In this document: piece after piece, positions 45,890 through 57,019 of the stretch
Layout: every line of letters begins with the position of its first letter
How positions within the stretch are numbered: position 1 is the first letter of the stretch
NCBI GenBank assembly: GCA_030737835.1
Contig: CM060853.1
Location: forward strand, 11,962,034 to 12,026,033
Length of the DNA stretch: 64,000 nucleotides
Direction: 5' to 3'
Source: Acorus gramineus
Lineage: Eukaryota > Streptophyta > Magnoliopsida > Acorales > Acoraceae
The notes under the pieces: generated by a model
Database searches by the model: none
The model's input: only the letters and a program-made list of their open reading frames with translations
What the model was told of the DNA's origin: nothing
Program-made: the position numbers and the translations under genes

Positions 45890-46620
45890 ATATGTGGAGG
45901 TAAGAACTTAACCATGACACATGTCAGGTCAAGACGGATATAAGCTCACATCAGGGACCCACAAACCCGGATCCGAATCCAAATGTCAAGATGACACTCC
46001 CGAGTAGGCTGGCACGACTAGATCGAGGGTCTAATCGGACAGTTAGACACCTTGCAGACGAATGTCACCTCGAGTAGTTAAGGCACGACCAGATTAGAGA
46101 TCCAATCGGGCCACCTTACTCCTCGCAAACGAGCAAAAAAGACACGACTAGGCAAGAGATCTAGTCGGGCAATCTTTCACCTCGCGAACAAGTTCGAAGA
46201 CGTAACAGATGAACAATCAAGCAAAGAGCCACGAGTACAACCGAAGGAACGGTCAAAGGACTGTAACACCCGTAACTGGAAAGAGATAATTAAGGCCCAT
46301 CCAACGTGGGTAATTAGTGGCACAGCGTGTCCCATTAACACGTGGAAGTTTCCACAAAAAGTGCCCATTAAGTGTTTAGTAGGGAGACGGTTATAACAGT
46401 CAAAGAAGAGTGGAAGCGGCAATCTAGTCGAGGTGACCCTATAAAAAGAGAGATAATCCAAAAGGCTAAGGTATCGAATATAATTTTCCTACTTTCAAGC
46501 CACCTAAAATTAAGCGAGTTCATTCTTAAGTTTCCCGACTGATACATCTCTTCATAGGGCCTTTGGCTAGCACCACACCGGTGTCCCCCTGATTTCTTTG
46601 TGAGTGCAGGATCCATTGTC
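45890..46620 (+). repeat. Tat-type 3' LTR (approximate ends)
   Basis: A purine tract AGAGGGGGCA precedes TATGTGGAGGTAAG near 45,897. A TATAAAAAGAG promoter-like box is at 46,440. The likely end is near 46,620. The orientation is plus, which makes the two minus-strand ORF remnants antisense, as expected for a Tat element. Three ACGACTAGATCGAGGGTCTAATCGG-like segments (46,015; 46,083; 46,141) are short internal repeats. Confidence 0.6.
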
Positions 46621-46659
46621 AATCGGGTTCGAGTTTGAGAAGAAGCCTCCGAAGTCTGA

Positions 46660-47064
46660 TTGTTTAACTAAAGGGGAAAATATCCTCGATCCTCAAGTCT
46701 CCCATACATACATTTAGCCACGGTTTGGATAGCGGCATAAGTTATTTCTGGATAGATCACAATAGATAAAATATATATATCGTTTCAAACAAAGGAGGAA
46801 TACTCTATATGTCAGAGATTGGAAAAATGAAATGGATGTAACAATTTTTCTATCTAAATAAAATACGCCATGACATGGAAGTCGATTCAAACACCATCAA
46901 ACTGAAGTTACTCATCGGATCATATAACACGTCTTCATCCCTATATCATTTGTGGTACCAGGATTGGTAGATCAAATGTGTATTACCTTCTAAGAAAATG
47001 GACGTGGAATTTCAGCTGTGGAATTTTGCCCTATGGTTGGAAAAAAAAAAACTGAGAAAGTGTT
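46660..47064. repeat. Upstream block U, copy 5 (distal part)
   Basis: ACCAGGATTGGTAGATCAAATGTGTATTACC and CGTGGAATTTC..GGAATTTTGCCC match 25,230-25,310. The block is continued at 47,450-47,530 after a MITE. Confidence 0.7.
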
Positions 47065-47378
47065 CAGTGTCCGTTTGGATGCGTGTTGTGTACGCCCGGA
47101 TTTTCAATACATAGCGTTTCAGACCGGATCGACAAATGGGTCCATTTTTCTTCACTGTTCATACACTGAAAATCATTTTTGGCATGCAGACCTGCGTTTG
47201 GCATTTTAAAAGAAGACGATTATGAATATGTCCCTAGTGACTTCTTAAAAACAAGGATCATCAAAATAGGAATGTGGAGGGATAACTTGGTAAAATAACA
47301 CCCATTTTCACAATTTTTGTAGCAAACTTCTAGGAAGCGTTCTTTCAACGCGTTTTGAAAGACAGCCCAAATACACTG
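47065..47378. mobile_element. Possible MITE in the kinase upstream region
   Basis: An interruption relative to 25,310-25,370. Ends read CAGTGTCCGTTTGGATGCG and, inverted, CAGTGTATTTGGGCTGTC. The inverted match is imperfect and no 8-bp target duplication was found. Confidence 0.45.
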
Positions 47379-47824
47379 CCAACGGCAACTCATTTTTCTC
47401 TCTTAAAAAACACAGTGGCCAGTTTGGATGGGAGTTGCTTGTTTCAAGGAATTAACTCCTCACTCACTCTAGGCCCTATTTGGTTAGTGGAATAGGAGGG
47501 GAGCAAGATAAAATATGATGAATATGCCACGAAATGGATGTCAATAATAACTGCCACCCATCTGATGTTACCGGCCGGAGTATAAAGCACGACCTCTCTT
47601 CTAGGAAACCCTCCTCCCACACCTTTCACACGATGAAGCAGAAGTGAGCCCAATTTGATCTGAGGACTAAATTCGTTAACCATATACACTTTCTTGGGAC
47701 CTAGGGTCATTGGTGATGTTTTGGTTTTTCGGTGAGCTTTTATGATTTTAAAAAGATATGGTTAACGAATTTGATTGGAGTTAAAACGATTTTCCCTTTT
47801 TTAAAAACACGGATAACCGTGTTT

Positions 47825-47923
47825 ATTTATTTATTTATGAATGGTGTTCCTAGGATTTGATCACTCGACCTCTTTTATAAATATGGAATGTGTTTACCGA
47901 CTTAACCAAAGCTTGATTCACCA
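47825..47923 (-). mobile_element. SINE (tRNA-derived), 99 bp
   Basis: Perfect 13-bp target duplication GATAACCGTGTTT (47,812-47,824 and 47,924-47,936). On the minus strand the head holds TTTGGTTAAGTCGGTAAACAC (A-box-like) and GGTCGAGTGATCAAATCC (B-box-like). The tail is an A/T-rich (AAAT)n run. It lies about 140 bp upstream of the kinase start. Confidence 0.88.
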
Positions 47924-47969
47924 GATAACCGTGTTTGATATTGAAAACTGAAATGAGTGTAACATTTTC

Positions 47970-47990
47970 ATTTATATATATATAAACATG
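47970..47990 (+). promoter_or_regulatory. TATA-box region of the receptor kinase gene
   Basis: TTTATATATATATAAACATG lies about 95-115 bp before the start codon. The pseudogene copies have lost this TA run (ATTTTCATCTATGCTGCCCC), so their promoters were damaged as well. Confidence 0.6.
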
Positions 47991-48068
47991 CCCCCAAACT
48001 CACGTATTCTCCGAAGTACAACACACGCCCACCCTGGCTCTATGTAACCCTCCCACACCTTTCACACA

Positions 48069-48206
48069 ATGAAGACCAGCAGCAATGGCAGCTCCGAATG
48101 GGGTCACCACCTTCATTTCCGTCCTCCTCCTCTTCACCTCCCTCCCCACCCACTCATCCTCCCAACAACAACAACCCGATCACCACACCCTCCTCGATAT
48201 TCGTGA
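48069..48206 (+). CDS. Upstream ORF overlapping the receptor kinase start
   Basis: An ATG at 48,069 lies 16 bp before the main start in another frame and reads 45 codons to a TGA inside the main coding region. It lies downstream of the TATA region, so it should be in the mRNA. It would reduce translation of the kinase unless bypassed. It may have no role as a peptide. Confidence 0.4.
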   Translation: MKTSSNGSSEWGHHLHFRPPPLHLPPHPLILPTTTTRSPHPPRYS

Positions 48207-51200
48207 CTTCTGGGGTGCCCCTCTCTCCACTCTTTGGAACTCCTCCCTCCATTACTGCTCCTGGTCCGGTATCCAATGCAACCCGTCCTTCTCGGTGATC
48301 GGGCTCTCCCTCTCCAACCTCAGCATCACCTCCCATTCCGTCCCCGACTCTCTCTGCCGCCTCCCCCTCCTCTCCTCCCTCAACCTTTCCTGGAACTACC
48401 TCGGCGGGCCCTTCCCCACCACCCTCTACAACTGCACGAATCTCGAGACGCTCAACCTCTCCCAGAACCTCTTCGTCGGCCCCCTCCCCATCGATGCCGA
48501 CCGCCTCTCCCCAAACCTCACCCACCTCGACCTCTCCTCCAACAACTTCTCCGGCGGCGTCCCTGCCTCACTCGCGCGGATGACCTCTCTCGTCTCCCTC
48601 ACCCTCAACTACAACCTCCTAGACGGCGCCGTCGCCGATCTCCGCAACCTCACGAATCTCGAGACGCTCTCCCTCGCCAACAACCCGTTTCCGCCGCACC
48701 CCTTCCCTGACTGGACAGGACGGCTGTTGTCGCTCAAGGACCTCTGGCTCCAGTCGACCAACCTCCTCGGCCCGATCCCCGCCTCCCTCGGCGGGTTGTC
48801 AAGGCTCGAGGTTTTCGACGTCTCCTCGAACGGGCTGACCGGGCCGATCCCCAGCCCGGTCTGGCGGATGGGCTCACTCAAGTATCTGTACCTCTTCAAG
48901 AACCGTCTCTCCGGCGTCATTGATGGGTCCATCCAATGGCCCAATCTGACCAAAATCGACCTCTCCAGGAACGATTTCTCTGGTCCGATCCCGCCCGCCT
49001 TCGGCGGGTTCCGCAAACTCGAACTGATCTTCATGCACAACAATCGCCTCTCCGGCCGGATCCCCGACGGGATCGGACGGCTCTCGCTCCTTCGCGACAT
49101 TCGATTGTTCAACAACAACCTCTCCGGGCCGCTCCCGCCAGACCTCGGCAGGTACTCCAAGCTTCAGAATATTGAATTAAACAATAATAGGTTGTCTGGC
49201 GAGATTCCAAAGAATCTATGCTTCGGAAGGAAGTTAGGGGCGATCGTCCTGTTCAACAATCGCATGTCAGGCCCGCTCCCAGAGTCGCTCGCGGCGTGCG
49301 AGACGCTAACAGCGATAATGATCTACAACAACGGTATCTCTGGCCCCGTCCCACGCGGCATCTGGTCGTTGCCAGCGCTCGACACGGTCATGATCAGCAG
49401 GAATTCCTTCTCTGGCGCGCTCCCTGATGCAATGCCTGCCGCGCTGACCCGCTTCGAGATTGACAACAATGATTTCTCTGGCCCGCTCCCCTCATCGCTC
49501 GCGTCGGCCTCTCGCGGGCTGCACGTGCTCATAGCAAGCCACAACCGGTTCTCCGGCGTGATCCCGTTAGGGCTCGTATCGCTCGCACATCTCGGGAAGC
49601 TAGCGCTCGATGGGAACCTATTGTCGGGCACAATCCCTGACCAGCTCGGTGGGTTGACATTGCTCACGTTCTTGAATTTGAGTGATAACAGGCTCTCCGG
49701 ACAGATCCCGGCTTCGATTGGGTCGCTCCCGGTGTTGACGGATCTTGATCTCTCGAAGAACGAGCTCTTCGGTGAAATTCCACCTCAGATCGCCAATTTG
49801 AAGCTCACTTTCCTCAACCTCTCCTCCAATTCTCTCTCGGGATCGGTCCCCGTTACATTGCAGAACTCCGCATGTGAGCGGAGCTTCTTATCGAACCCGG
49901 GTCTCTGTTGCGGTCCCATCATCAGCCTCCCCTCCTGCCGCGGTGGATCAGGCAGTGGAGATTCCTCGAAAGGCTTCTCATCACCACTGATAATTACGCT
50001 GCTCGCCCTCGCCGGGGCAGTCGGAGCGGGGGCATCGGTCTTTGTGGTCTTCGCATTGAGGGAATTTCATCGCCGGAGGGGATCGGGCGGTAGCATTTCG
50101 TGGAAGCTCACGTCATTTTACTCGCTCGACTTCACAGGGGCGAGCATCGCGTCAGGGCTGACCGAGGAGAATCTTGTGGCTTGCGGCGGGGCCGGGAAGG
50201 TTTACCGCGTCCCCCTCCTGAATCGACCGGACCAAGTCGTGGCGGTGAAGAAACTGTGCAGCAACCGTGACGCAGACGCAGAGAAGGAGTTCCAGTCAGA
50301 GATCGATGTACTCGGCCGCATCCGGCACATGAACATAGTGAAGCTCCTATGCTGCATTTCGAGCGATGATGTGAGGCTGCTCGTCTACGAGTACATGGAG
50401 AATGGCGGCCTCGACCGGTGGATCCACAGCAGCGCCGACAATCAGCTCGACTGGCCTACGAGGTTCCGTGTCGCAGTCGATGCCGCGCAGGGCCTTTCCT
50501 ACATGCACCACGACTACGTGCCGCCCGTTGTGCACCGCGATTTCAAGTCGAGCAACGTCCTCCTCGACGAGGACTTCATGGCGCGCATCGCAGATTTCGG
50601 TCTCGCGCGCATGCTGGCCCGGCCCGGTGAGCCCGGCACGGTGACCGCGGGCTTTGCGGGCTCTTTTGGATACATGGCCCCGGGTGGATATCCCAAGCTT
50701 CACCTTTTCCCGCCAGATTTGTTTTGAATTTAAAAGTTAGGTATTAGTGGTTGAAACTGTGTTTTTTTTTTTTTTTTGGGTGATGCAGAGTGCGCTTACA
50801 GCAATAAAGTGAATGAGAAGATGGATGTGTATAGTTTTGGGGTGGTGGTGTTAGAGCTAGTCACGGGGAGAGAGGCGAACGACGGTGGCGGGGACGGAAA
50901 GGGTTGCCTCGCAGAGTGGGCGTGGAGGCACGTGTGGGAGGGCCGTTCAATTAGGGAGGCGATCGACGAGACTATTCGGGCGGCGTGTGTGGAGGAGATG
51001 TGCATGGTTTTCAAGGTAGGGTTGGCGTGCACGAAGACATTGCCCTCCACAAGGCCATCGATGAAGGATGTGGAGCAGATATTGCTCCGGTTGAGGCGAG
51101 AAGGCATAGCGTGGGCATCGATGATATTAGGAGGGGAGAATTTCAGCCCATCGGAGTACGACGGGGCCCCGTTGCTCCACAAGGGGAGGCGGGGTAGCTG

Positions 51201-51264
51201 GCGGAAGAAGGTGAGAAGCGAAGGCGGAGGTGATGACGATGACACATCATTTTGCATTGAATGA
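48085..51264 (+). CDS. HSL3: LRR receptor-like kinase, subfamily XI, HSL3-like (two exons)
   Basis: Join 48,085-50,683 and 50,789-51,264: 1,024 aa. Signal peptide (VTTFISVLLLFTSLPTHSSS), LRRNT with WNSSLHYCSWSGIQC, about 20 leucine-rich repeats, a transmembrane helix near 632-656 and a kinase domain. Kinase features: atypical glycine loop CGGAGKVYR, VAVKK Lys about 722, HRD at 817-819 (HRDF where HRDV is usual), DFG Asp 837, and GSFGYMAPE split by the intron. Sequence order and the C-terminal APLL..DDD tail follow Arabidopsis HSL3 (At5g25930), known as the receptor for CTNIP/SCREW peptides with SERK co-receptors. That this protein binds such peptides is inference. It is the only intact member of a tandem array; two pseudogenes lie upstream. 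Codons are strongly GC-ending. Confidence 0.93.
50684..50788 (+). other. Intron of the receptor kinase gene
   Basis: 105 bp. The donor GTGGAT follows the first base of the Glu codon in MAPE. The acceptor TTTTTTGGGTGATGCAG has a long T tract. Splicing restores GAG and the frame of exon 2. Confidence 0.95.
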
Positions 51265-51489
51265 CCTTTGACCGGAATTTACTCAAGCACACCGGTGAAG
51301 ACTTCAACTAATACCGGAAAGTCTGCTTTAGGTATGTCTAAATTCATCAGCATGATTAAAATCATTTAGTGGTCAAATGACGAGTTAACCATTGTTTTAA
51401 TTCAAAATTCATCCAAAGAAATATAGACCACACATTTCCCATGATGAAATCCAAGAATAAAAAAAGATAAGCAGTGGATCTAAATTCAG
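51265..51489. other. 3' flank of the receptor kinase gene
   Basis: AT-rich, no further feature. Probably 3' UTR. Confidence 0.5.
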
Positions 51490-52275
51490 CATGTCAACAG
51501 GTTGAGTCGGGTCAGGATGGATCCGGACCCTACCCGTTAGATTATCGGGTCCTTCAGGTCAGATCCATATCGGGTCTTGGATCTTTCAGGTCGGGTCAGG
51601 TTGACCCACAAACATGAATAGGTCAAACTAGGAGAGGGCAGACTTGGAAATGAAGTCGATGAACTTATTAGAGGCCTACAATAGCTTCATTTGTATTTTC
51701 TCTCTTCTTCTTTTTTGGGGAAAGAAAATAAATGGTTTGAGAAATGGAAGGGAGAGGAGAAGAAGAATGTAAGAAGGATTTTGATTTAGTAAGAGAGCAC
51801 TACACATTGGAGTAGTGGAGACCACACTTCCGTGGATTGAATTTTTCCACTTCTAATTTTACATGATGAGTTTGAATAAATAGATTCTAGTGTATTATAA
51901 ACAATTCTTTACTATTTTGATTTTTAATGTCTTACAAGGAAATAGTTAAAATACAGTATGTATTATTATGCTTTTATGTGAAGTAAAAAATGTTATAAAA
52001 ATATTTCAGATGGTTAAAATTTTAAATGATTATTCATAATTTAGTTATAAATTAATGTTGGGTTGGATCATGAGCGTTGGGTTGGATCATAAATATAAAA
52101 AAATCACATAGTATTTGGGTTGAGTCAATTTGGTCTCGGGTCCATGGGATCCGGTCAGGGTGGAACTAGACCTGACTCATTTTAATTGTCGGGTTCTTTG
52201 GGTCAGGTATTTACGTCTTTTATCAGATCGGGGTTGACTCGGATCTGGGTTGACCTGCGACTTGTTGACAAGCCT
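51490..52275. mobile_element. hAT-like non-autonomous element (tentative)
   Basis: Terminal segments rich in CGGGTCAGG and GGTTGACC words. The left end ATGTCAACAGGTTGAGTCGGG matches inverted CTTGTCAACAAGTCGCAGG at the right end (TGTCAACA shared). The middle is AT-rich, without an ORF. No certain 8-bp target duplication. Confidence 0.45.
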
Positions 52276-52964
52276 AATCCAAACCCTACTTACTAACCTA
52301 ACTTATTAAAAATGAAAAAAATAAAATAAAAGTTTGCAAGTAAAAACCTAACTTGCCTAATCCAATCAAGAAACTGTCTCAGTTGTCAAGTTTTCCCTTC
52401 CGTGCATCTGAATTTCATCCGTTAATACTGTGTGTCTGAAATTTACCAGTTTATCTTGATTTGAGAAATCACAAATTTGACATTCTACAAATGTTTTATG
52501 TTTCCTGTGCACACCGTTCATATTCTGCATCGAATGATACAATTAGCGTGTAATATCAGATACTTGTATTTGAAAATCAATATACTGTGCAATGGTTTAT
52601 TATCACACATTAAGATTTATGTATCTGAAAAAAAAATTTAATTTTAATTTAAATCCCTTTGGTGTATCTGAAAATATAACTATATTTGTTAAATAAAACA
52701 AATGGTAAAAATGATAATATGTAAGATAGTTGTATCTGAAAACCAAAATCTGTGCAATGGAAGCTTATAAATATTGATTTTATATAGCAAATAATGTTTT
52801 AACATTTATCGCAAATCCCTTTGGTGTATATGAAAATACCGAACATCTGATAGCGTATTTTGGTGTGGGATCTAGCTGATAGGCATGTTTATACAAATAC
52901 ACTTGCTGATTGAGAGGTTTTTTGCCTATCTGCATATTTGTTTTAGCAACTGCTGAATTCATGT

Positions 52965-52986
52965 TTAAGATACACCTGTATCTTAA
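52965..52986. repeat. Palindrome P1 of the Mutator-like element
   Basis: TTAAGATACA and TGTATCTTAA separated by CC, 55 bp before the protease-like start codon. Single TGTATCTGAA copies precede it at about 52,621, 52,664 and 52,732. Confidence 0.9.
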
Positions 52987-54148
52987 AAAAAGTGTAATAC
53001 TATGACAGCATATTAGGCATTTTAGAGTATATTGAATAGTGATGGATTGTACTGCATCTAAGAATCAGTATGTGTGTAATTCTGTAGTTCCAAAAGAACG
53101 AGTTGCTGAACCCAGAAGAAACAAAGCGTACTATCCCCAATACCGATCTACAATTCACAGAATTTTTGAAACGTTCGCTACAATGAAGTTGAGCAAAAAG
53201 CATTTGGACTTGCTACAGAGAACTCCGTTTTGGAACCTATTCAAGTCCTTCATTGACAAGTCCTATGATTACAGCAAGACAAAGAAAAATGATGATGATG
53301 TACTATCCATCATCCAGTCGTTTGACCACCAGTCTGACAGCTTCAACATTGGTGGAAAAAGAATAAAGATCACAATAGATGAAGTGGATCTAATATTTGG
53401 GATACAATCAGGAAAAAAAAAGTCGAAGGTAAATTTTTTTAATATAGTATATTCAATTGAAATTTTAAAGAATTTACTTATTATACTGTATCTTGAAATT
53501 CTGGACATAATCTGTAATTTTCAAACAGTTTCTTTGGGAGGGAAGCCAGAGACATCTTTTGTACAAAGAAGATTTCAAAATGTCAAGAGGCCGAATGCTC
53601 CACAAGTAAAAGAACAGCTACTGAAAGCATTCAAAGGCAAAACAAACACAGATTTTGAAGACTTCACAAAACTATGCTGCCTGTATCTATTTGTCTGTCT
53701 TTTTTATACAAATAGTGGACAAACACTGGGCTGGAATTATTTCAGTTATGTCGATGACATAAGCAAGATCAAGGATTATGCGTGGTCCACCTCAATATTG
53801 GAAACTCTCATGCAGTCTATAAAGAAGCATCCATCAACTCCATTAAGTGTCGCAGGATGTGTGTTGTTACTACCGGTGAGAAACCATCTAAATTAAACAT
53901 TTTACATTTAAATGCAATTCCATGACTCATTCACTAACCAAATGTTTTCATTTATGCAGTATTGGTTGTGTGAACACACACGCATAATTCAACCATCACA
54001 GGCAAACAAATTTCCACGGCTCTTAAAATGGGATCTACGTGAACTGCATAAAGCCATGGCCAAAACAAAAATCAAGAAAATTAAAAAAGATCAGGTACTT
54101 AGAATATCCTTCTTTACTGCATGCAGTCCTCACATTATATACCTTATC

Positions 54149-54452
54149 AGATACATCTGTATCTTATAAAAAAATGATTATGTTTGATCAGTAATATAAA
54201 CTGTATGTCTGATAAGCATTTTTTGATACTGCTAATTTTATCTTTTAAGATACACAGGTATCTTAAAATCTCTGGGTTTACACATGTATGTGATTGCATT
54301 TAGTACTGTTGTGTCTTTAAAAAATTTAAAATGGCTATTACATTACAATGACTCTTAACTTTTGAACTCACATTATTGATTTTTTCGATAGAGGTGTACC
54401 TGAATAGGTATTTAAGTTCTTCTGATTTTCTTTTTAAGATACATATGTATCT
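54149..54452. repeat. Palindromes P2-P4 in the third intron of the protease-like gene
   Basis: P2 54,149-54,164 (AGATACA-TC-TGTATCT). P3 54,245-54,266 (TTAAGATAC and GTATCTTAA around ACAG). P4 54,437-54,452 (AGATACA-TA-TGTATCT, followed by GAA). Confidence 0.9.
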
Positions 54453-55809
54453 GAAAGAGTAGCAATGCATATATGACTGTTGTTTTAAAGAACTGTGAAG
54501 TGCTACAGTATCTTAACAAATAAATATTAGCATTCTTCAAACAGATCATCTCTTACCTTATCAAAATTACATTATCTTTCTTTGTCAAATACAGCTCTAA
54601 TTTAAAAATAATTATGTATATGTATAGTATTATTCATTTAAGGTAGTTGTAGTTTAAAGACCAAGATTTTAGGTTGATGTATCTTAATTGTAGAGTGGAT
54701 TTTATGTATAACTGATGACTGATATTTAATGGCTGCTGCAGGTGATCATTGAGGAGCTCAGCTACAGTTTAAACGAATTAAAACAACTTGGCAATAGGAC
54801 TCCTTCTCGAGCCCAATCAGAAACAGAAGATGATGAGGATGATGCTGAAACTCACACTGATTCTATTCAAGACAATGAGGAGGAAACAGATAAAGAAAAT
54901 GAAAGAGGTAGTGGAAATCAATCACCAGTGGATGATGAAGACCCATGCAAGTCTGTTGGTTGAATTACAAAAACGGTTGGCTGATATGAAGGAGGAAAAT
55001 GTAAACCTGTTGCAAAAAGACAAAGAGATGGAAAGACAAACTATTGAGTGGCGGGAAGGGTGGCAGAAGCTCTCCTCAGAAATAGACAAAAAAATTGATG
55101 ACATACAAATTTTGGAGGACTGTGTTAAGCTACTGATGGAGAAAGTTAAACTGAAAGATGCAGAAATTGAAGCAGCAAAAGAAGCTGCCGAGATGCTAAA
55201 GAAAAAAATTGATGAACAGCATAAGCAGATTGAGGAATTCCAACTGGATGCCACAGTCCATAACATCACACAACAAGTCAGTTTGGAAAAAGAAAATGAA
55301 TTCCTACAAGCAGAGATCAAATAAAGGGATGAAATAATTGCTGATCTGCAAAAATTTAAAGGATCAAGCACTGAAAGTCCTCTTCAGATAGTTCCCTTAC
55401 AAATCTGGTCGCCCGTGCATGGACCTGTGGACACCATCCAATGTCAGACAATTGCTGGACAGAATAACAACAATCAATCTATGATTTCAAATATCAAAGC
55501 TGAATAGCGAAAGAGCACAAAGAACCCTGAGTTCAAATATACATTTGATTCATCGAACAAAGCTAGGGGTCGAAAGAGGAAAAACAATGAGAGGGAAAAC
55601 AAACAGCAAGCGAAACCCAAAAAATTCAGATACAGCTTTCCCAAAACTGCTGTTGTCAAGCTCATGGACATACAAGACTTGGAAAAACTGAAACACATTG
55701 TGACACTCACAGAAGGAAGGTAATGGACAAACTGTTAATAAATCATGCTTGCCTGATTTATATTTTTATGCTATTGCTCAGTTGAAAAGTGAATCCATGG
55801 ATAGCTTGT

Positions 55810-55831
55810 TTAAGATACAGTTGTATCTTAA
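55810..55831. repeat. Palindrome P5 (intron 4 of the protease-like gene)
   Basis: TTAAGATACA and TGTATCTTAA around GT. Confidence 0.9.
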
Positions 55832-56026
55832 AAAATGGTATATCACTGTTATAATCAACAATCATGTGCTTTTCATTTAATGCAGTGGAGCAATATGGGT
55901 AGGAAATATTGATTTGGTGCATTATGAAGACATGAGGGCAATTTCAGAAGAAGATGAAGTCCCAAGCAATGTATGTATCATCAGCTAAATATAGTGTAAT
56001 TTAGTATATGGATCTGAAATATTTTT

Positions 56027-56048
56027 TTAAGATACAGCTGTATCTTAA
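56027..56048. repeat. Palindrome P6 (intron 5 of the protease-like gene)
   Basis: TTAAGATACA and TGTATCTTAA around GC, so the 22-bp site is perfectly palindromic throughout. Confidence 0.9.
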
Positions 56049-57019
56049 GAAAATATGAAATTCAAAATGATTATCTAACTTTCTACAAAAACATTATAAT
56101 TGCCTAGGTCATTGATGCATACACGGAGATTTTATATGCTGAGCAAGGAGACAAATCAATTGACGTGGGCTCATCTTATTTTGTATCTGCCAACATATCC
56201 CAGTCACTTTTAAATCAAAGCCAGGAGCATTTGTTTGACGCCCTAGTGAACAAGAAGGTGGATCTCAACTTCCACAGATACATACACTTTCCGCTCCACA
56301 ACCATGGCCATTGGACGTTAGCGGTGTATGATGTTTCTGAAAACGTGTGGAGACATTATAATTCACTCCTTCCAATTGTTGAAACAGAAGATAACAGCCA
56401 TTTACAATTGGTCTCAAAATTGGTAACATTTCATAAAACCTTGCATAGTTTTACTAACTATCATATGATAATGAAAAAGTGTACCACACATGTCTTTTCT
56501 GTGTACCTGGAATTTATACAGAGGGAAGAGTTTGAGAAACATTTCAGTGCCAACAAAGGTGGCAAAATCATCTCAGTGGCAGATGCACCGTAGCAAGATC
56601 AAATGTCGTAAGTGAAATTCAATATAAATGCTCAACATTAAGTTTATTATCTTTATCGTAATATAAGTTGTTTTATTCCCAGGATGGATTGTGATCCAGT
56701 CATCCTAAACATCATGAAACAATATGCTGCAAACGAGGAAGTGACAACGTATACGATGTATAGGAAGAAGTGTAGACCAATAAGAGCACACATTATGCAT
56801 AAATTTCTGAATGACAAGCACCATACATATACAGATGAAGATCACATGGTCATGCAAATGTACATGAAGCCTTGATCAGCAAAGGAATGGTGTTTGTTCA
56901 TGAAAAACAATTTGGGTCTTATTAAAATAGTTTTTGGTTGATTTTTTTATATGAAATTATGTATTCAATGTATTGTTGAATTTTGATGTATAACTGATTG
57001 GTTTTGGTTCTGTGTTTAA

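Larger units (their letters stand above)
53042..56875 (+). pseudogene. Ulp1-like C48 cysteine protease gene of the transposon, decayed
   Basis: Exons: 53,042-53,428; 53,529-53,875; 53,960-54,094; 54,742-55,719; 55,886-55,970; 56,108-56,607; 56,683-56,875. All are bounded by GT..AG and keep phase except the first junction, which is off by one nucleotide beside an A9 run. The N-terminus resembles transposon-borne Ulp1 genes (KKHLDLLQRTPFW, FNIGGKRIKITIDEVDLIFGI). Exon 4 is acidic, then a long coiled coil. The protease part has HFPLHNHGHWTLAVYDV (His) and KKCTTHVFSVYLEFI (probable Cys), but YNS where Asp is expected. Exon 4 has a frame change near 54,950 and TAA and TAG codons at about 55,322 and 55,505. 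A TAG at 56,591 follows the protease domain. It is not functional as read. Confidence 0.8.

Noticed and set aside
47065..47378. Firm hAT MITE call upstream of the kinase
   Set aside because: The inverted ends match only partly and the 8-bp flanks differ, so it is kept as tentative only.
48154..50703. Antisense and other-frame ORFs within the receptor kinase gene
   Set aside because: Shadows of the leucine-rich-repeat coding sequence.
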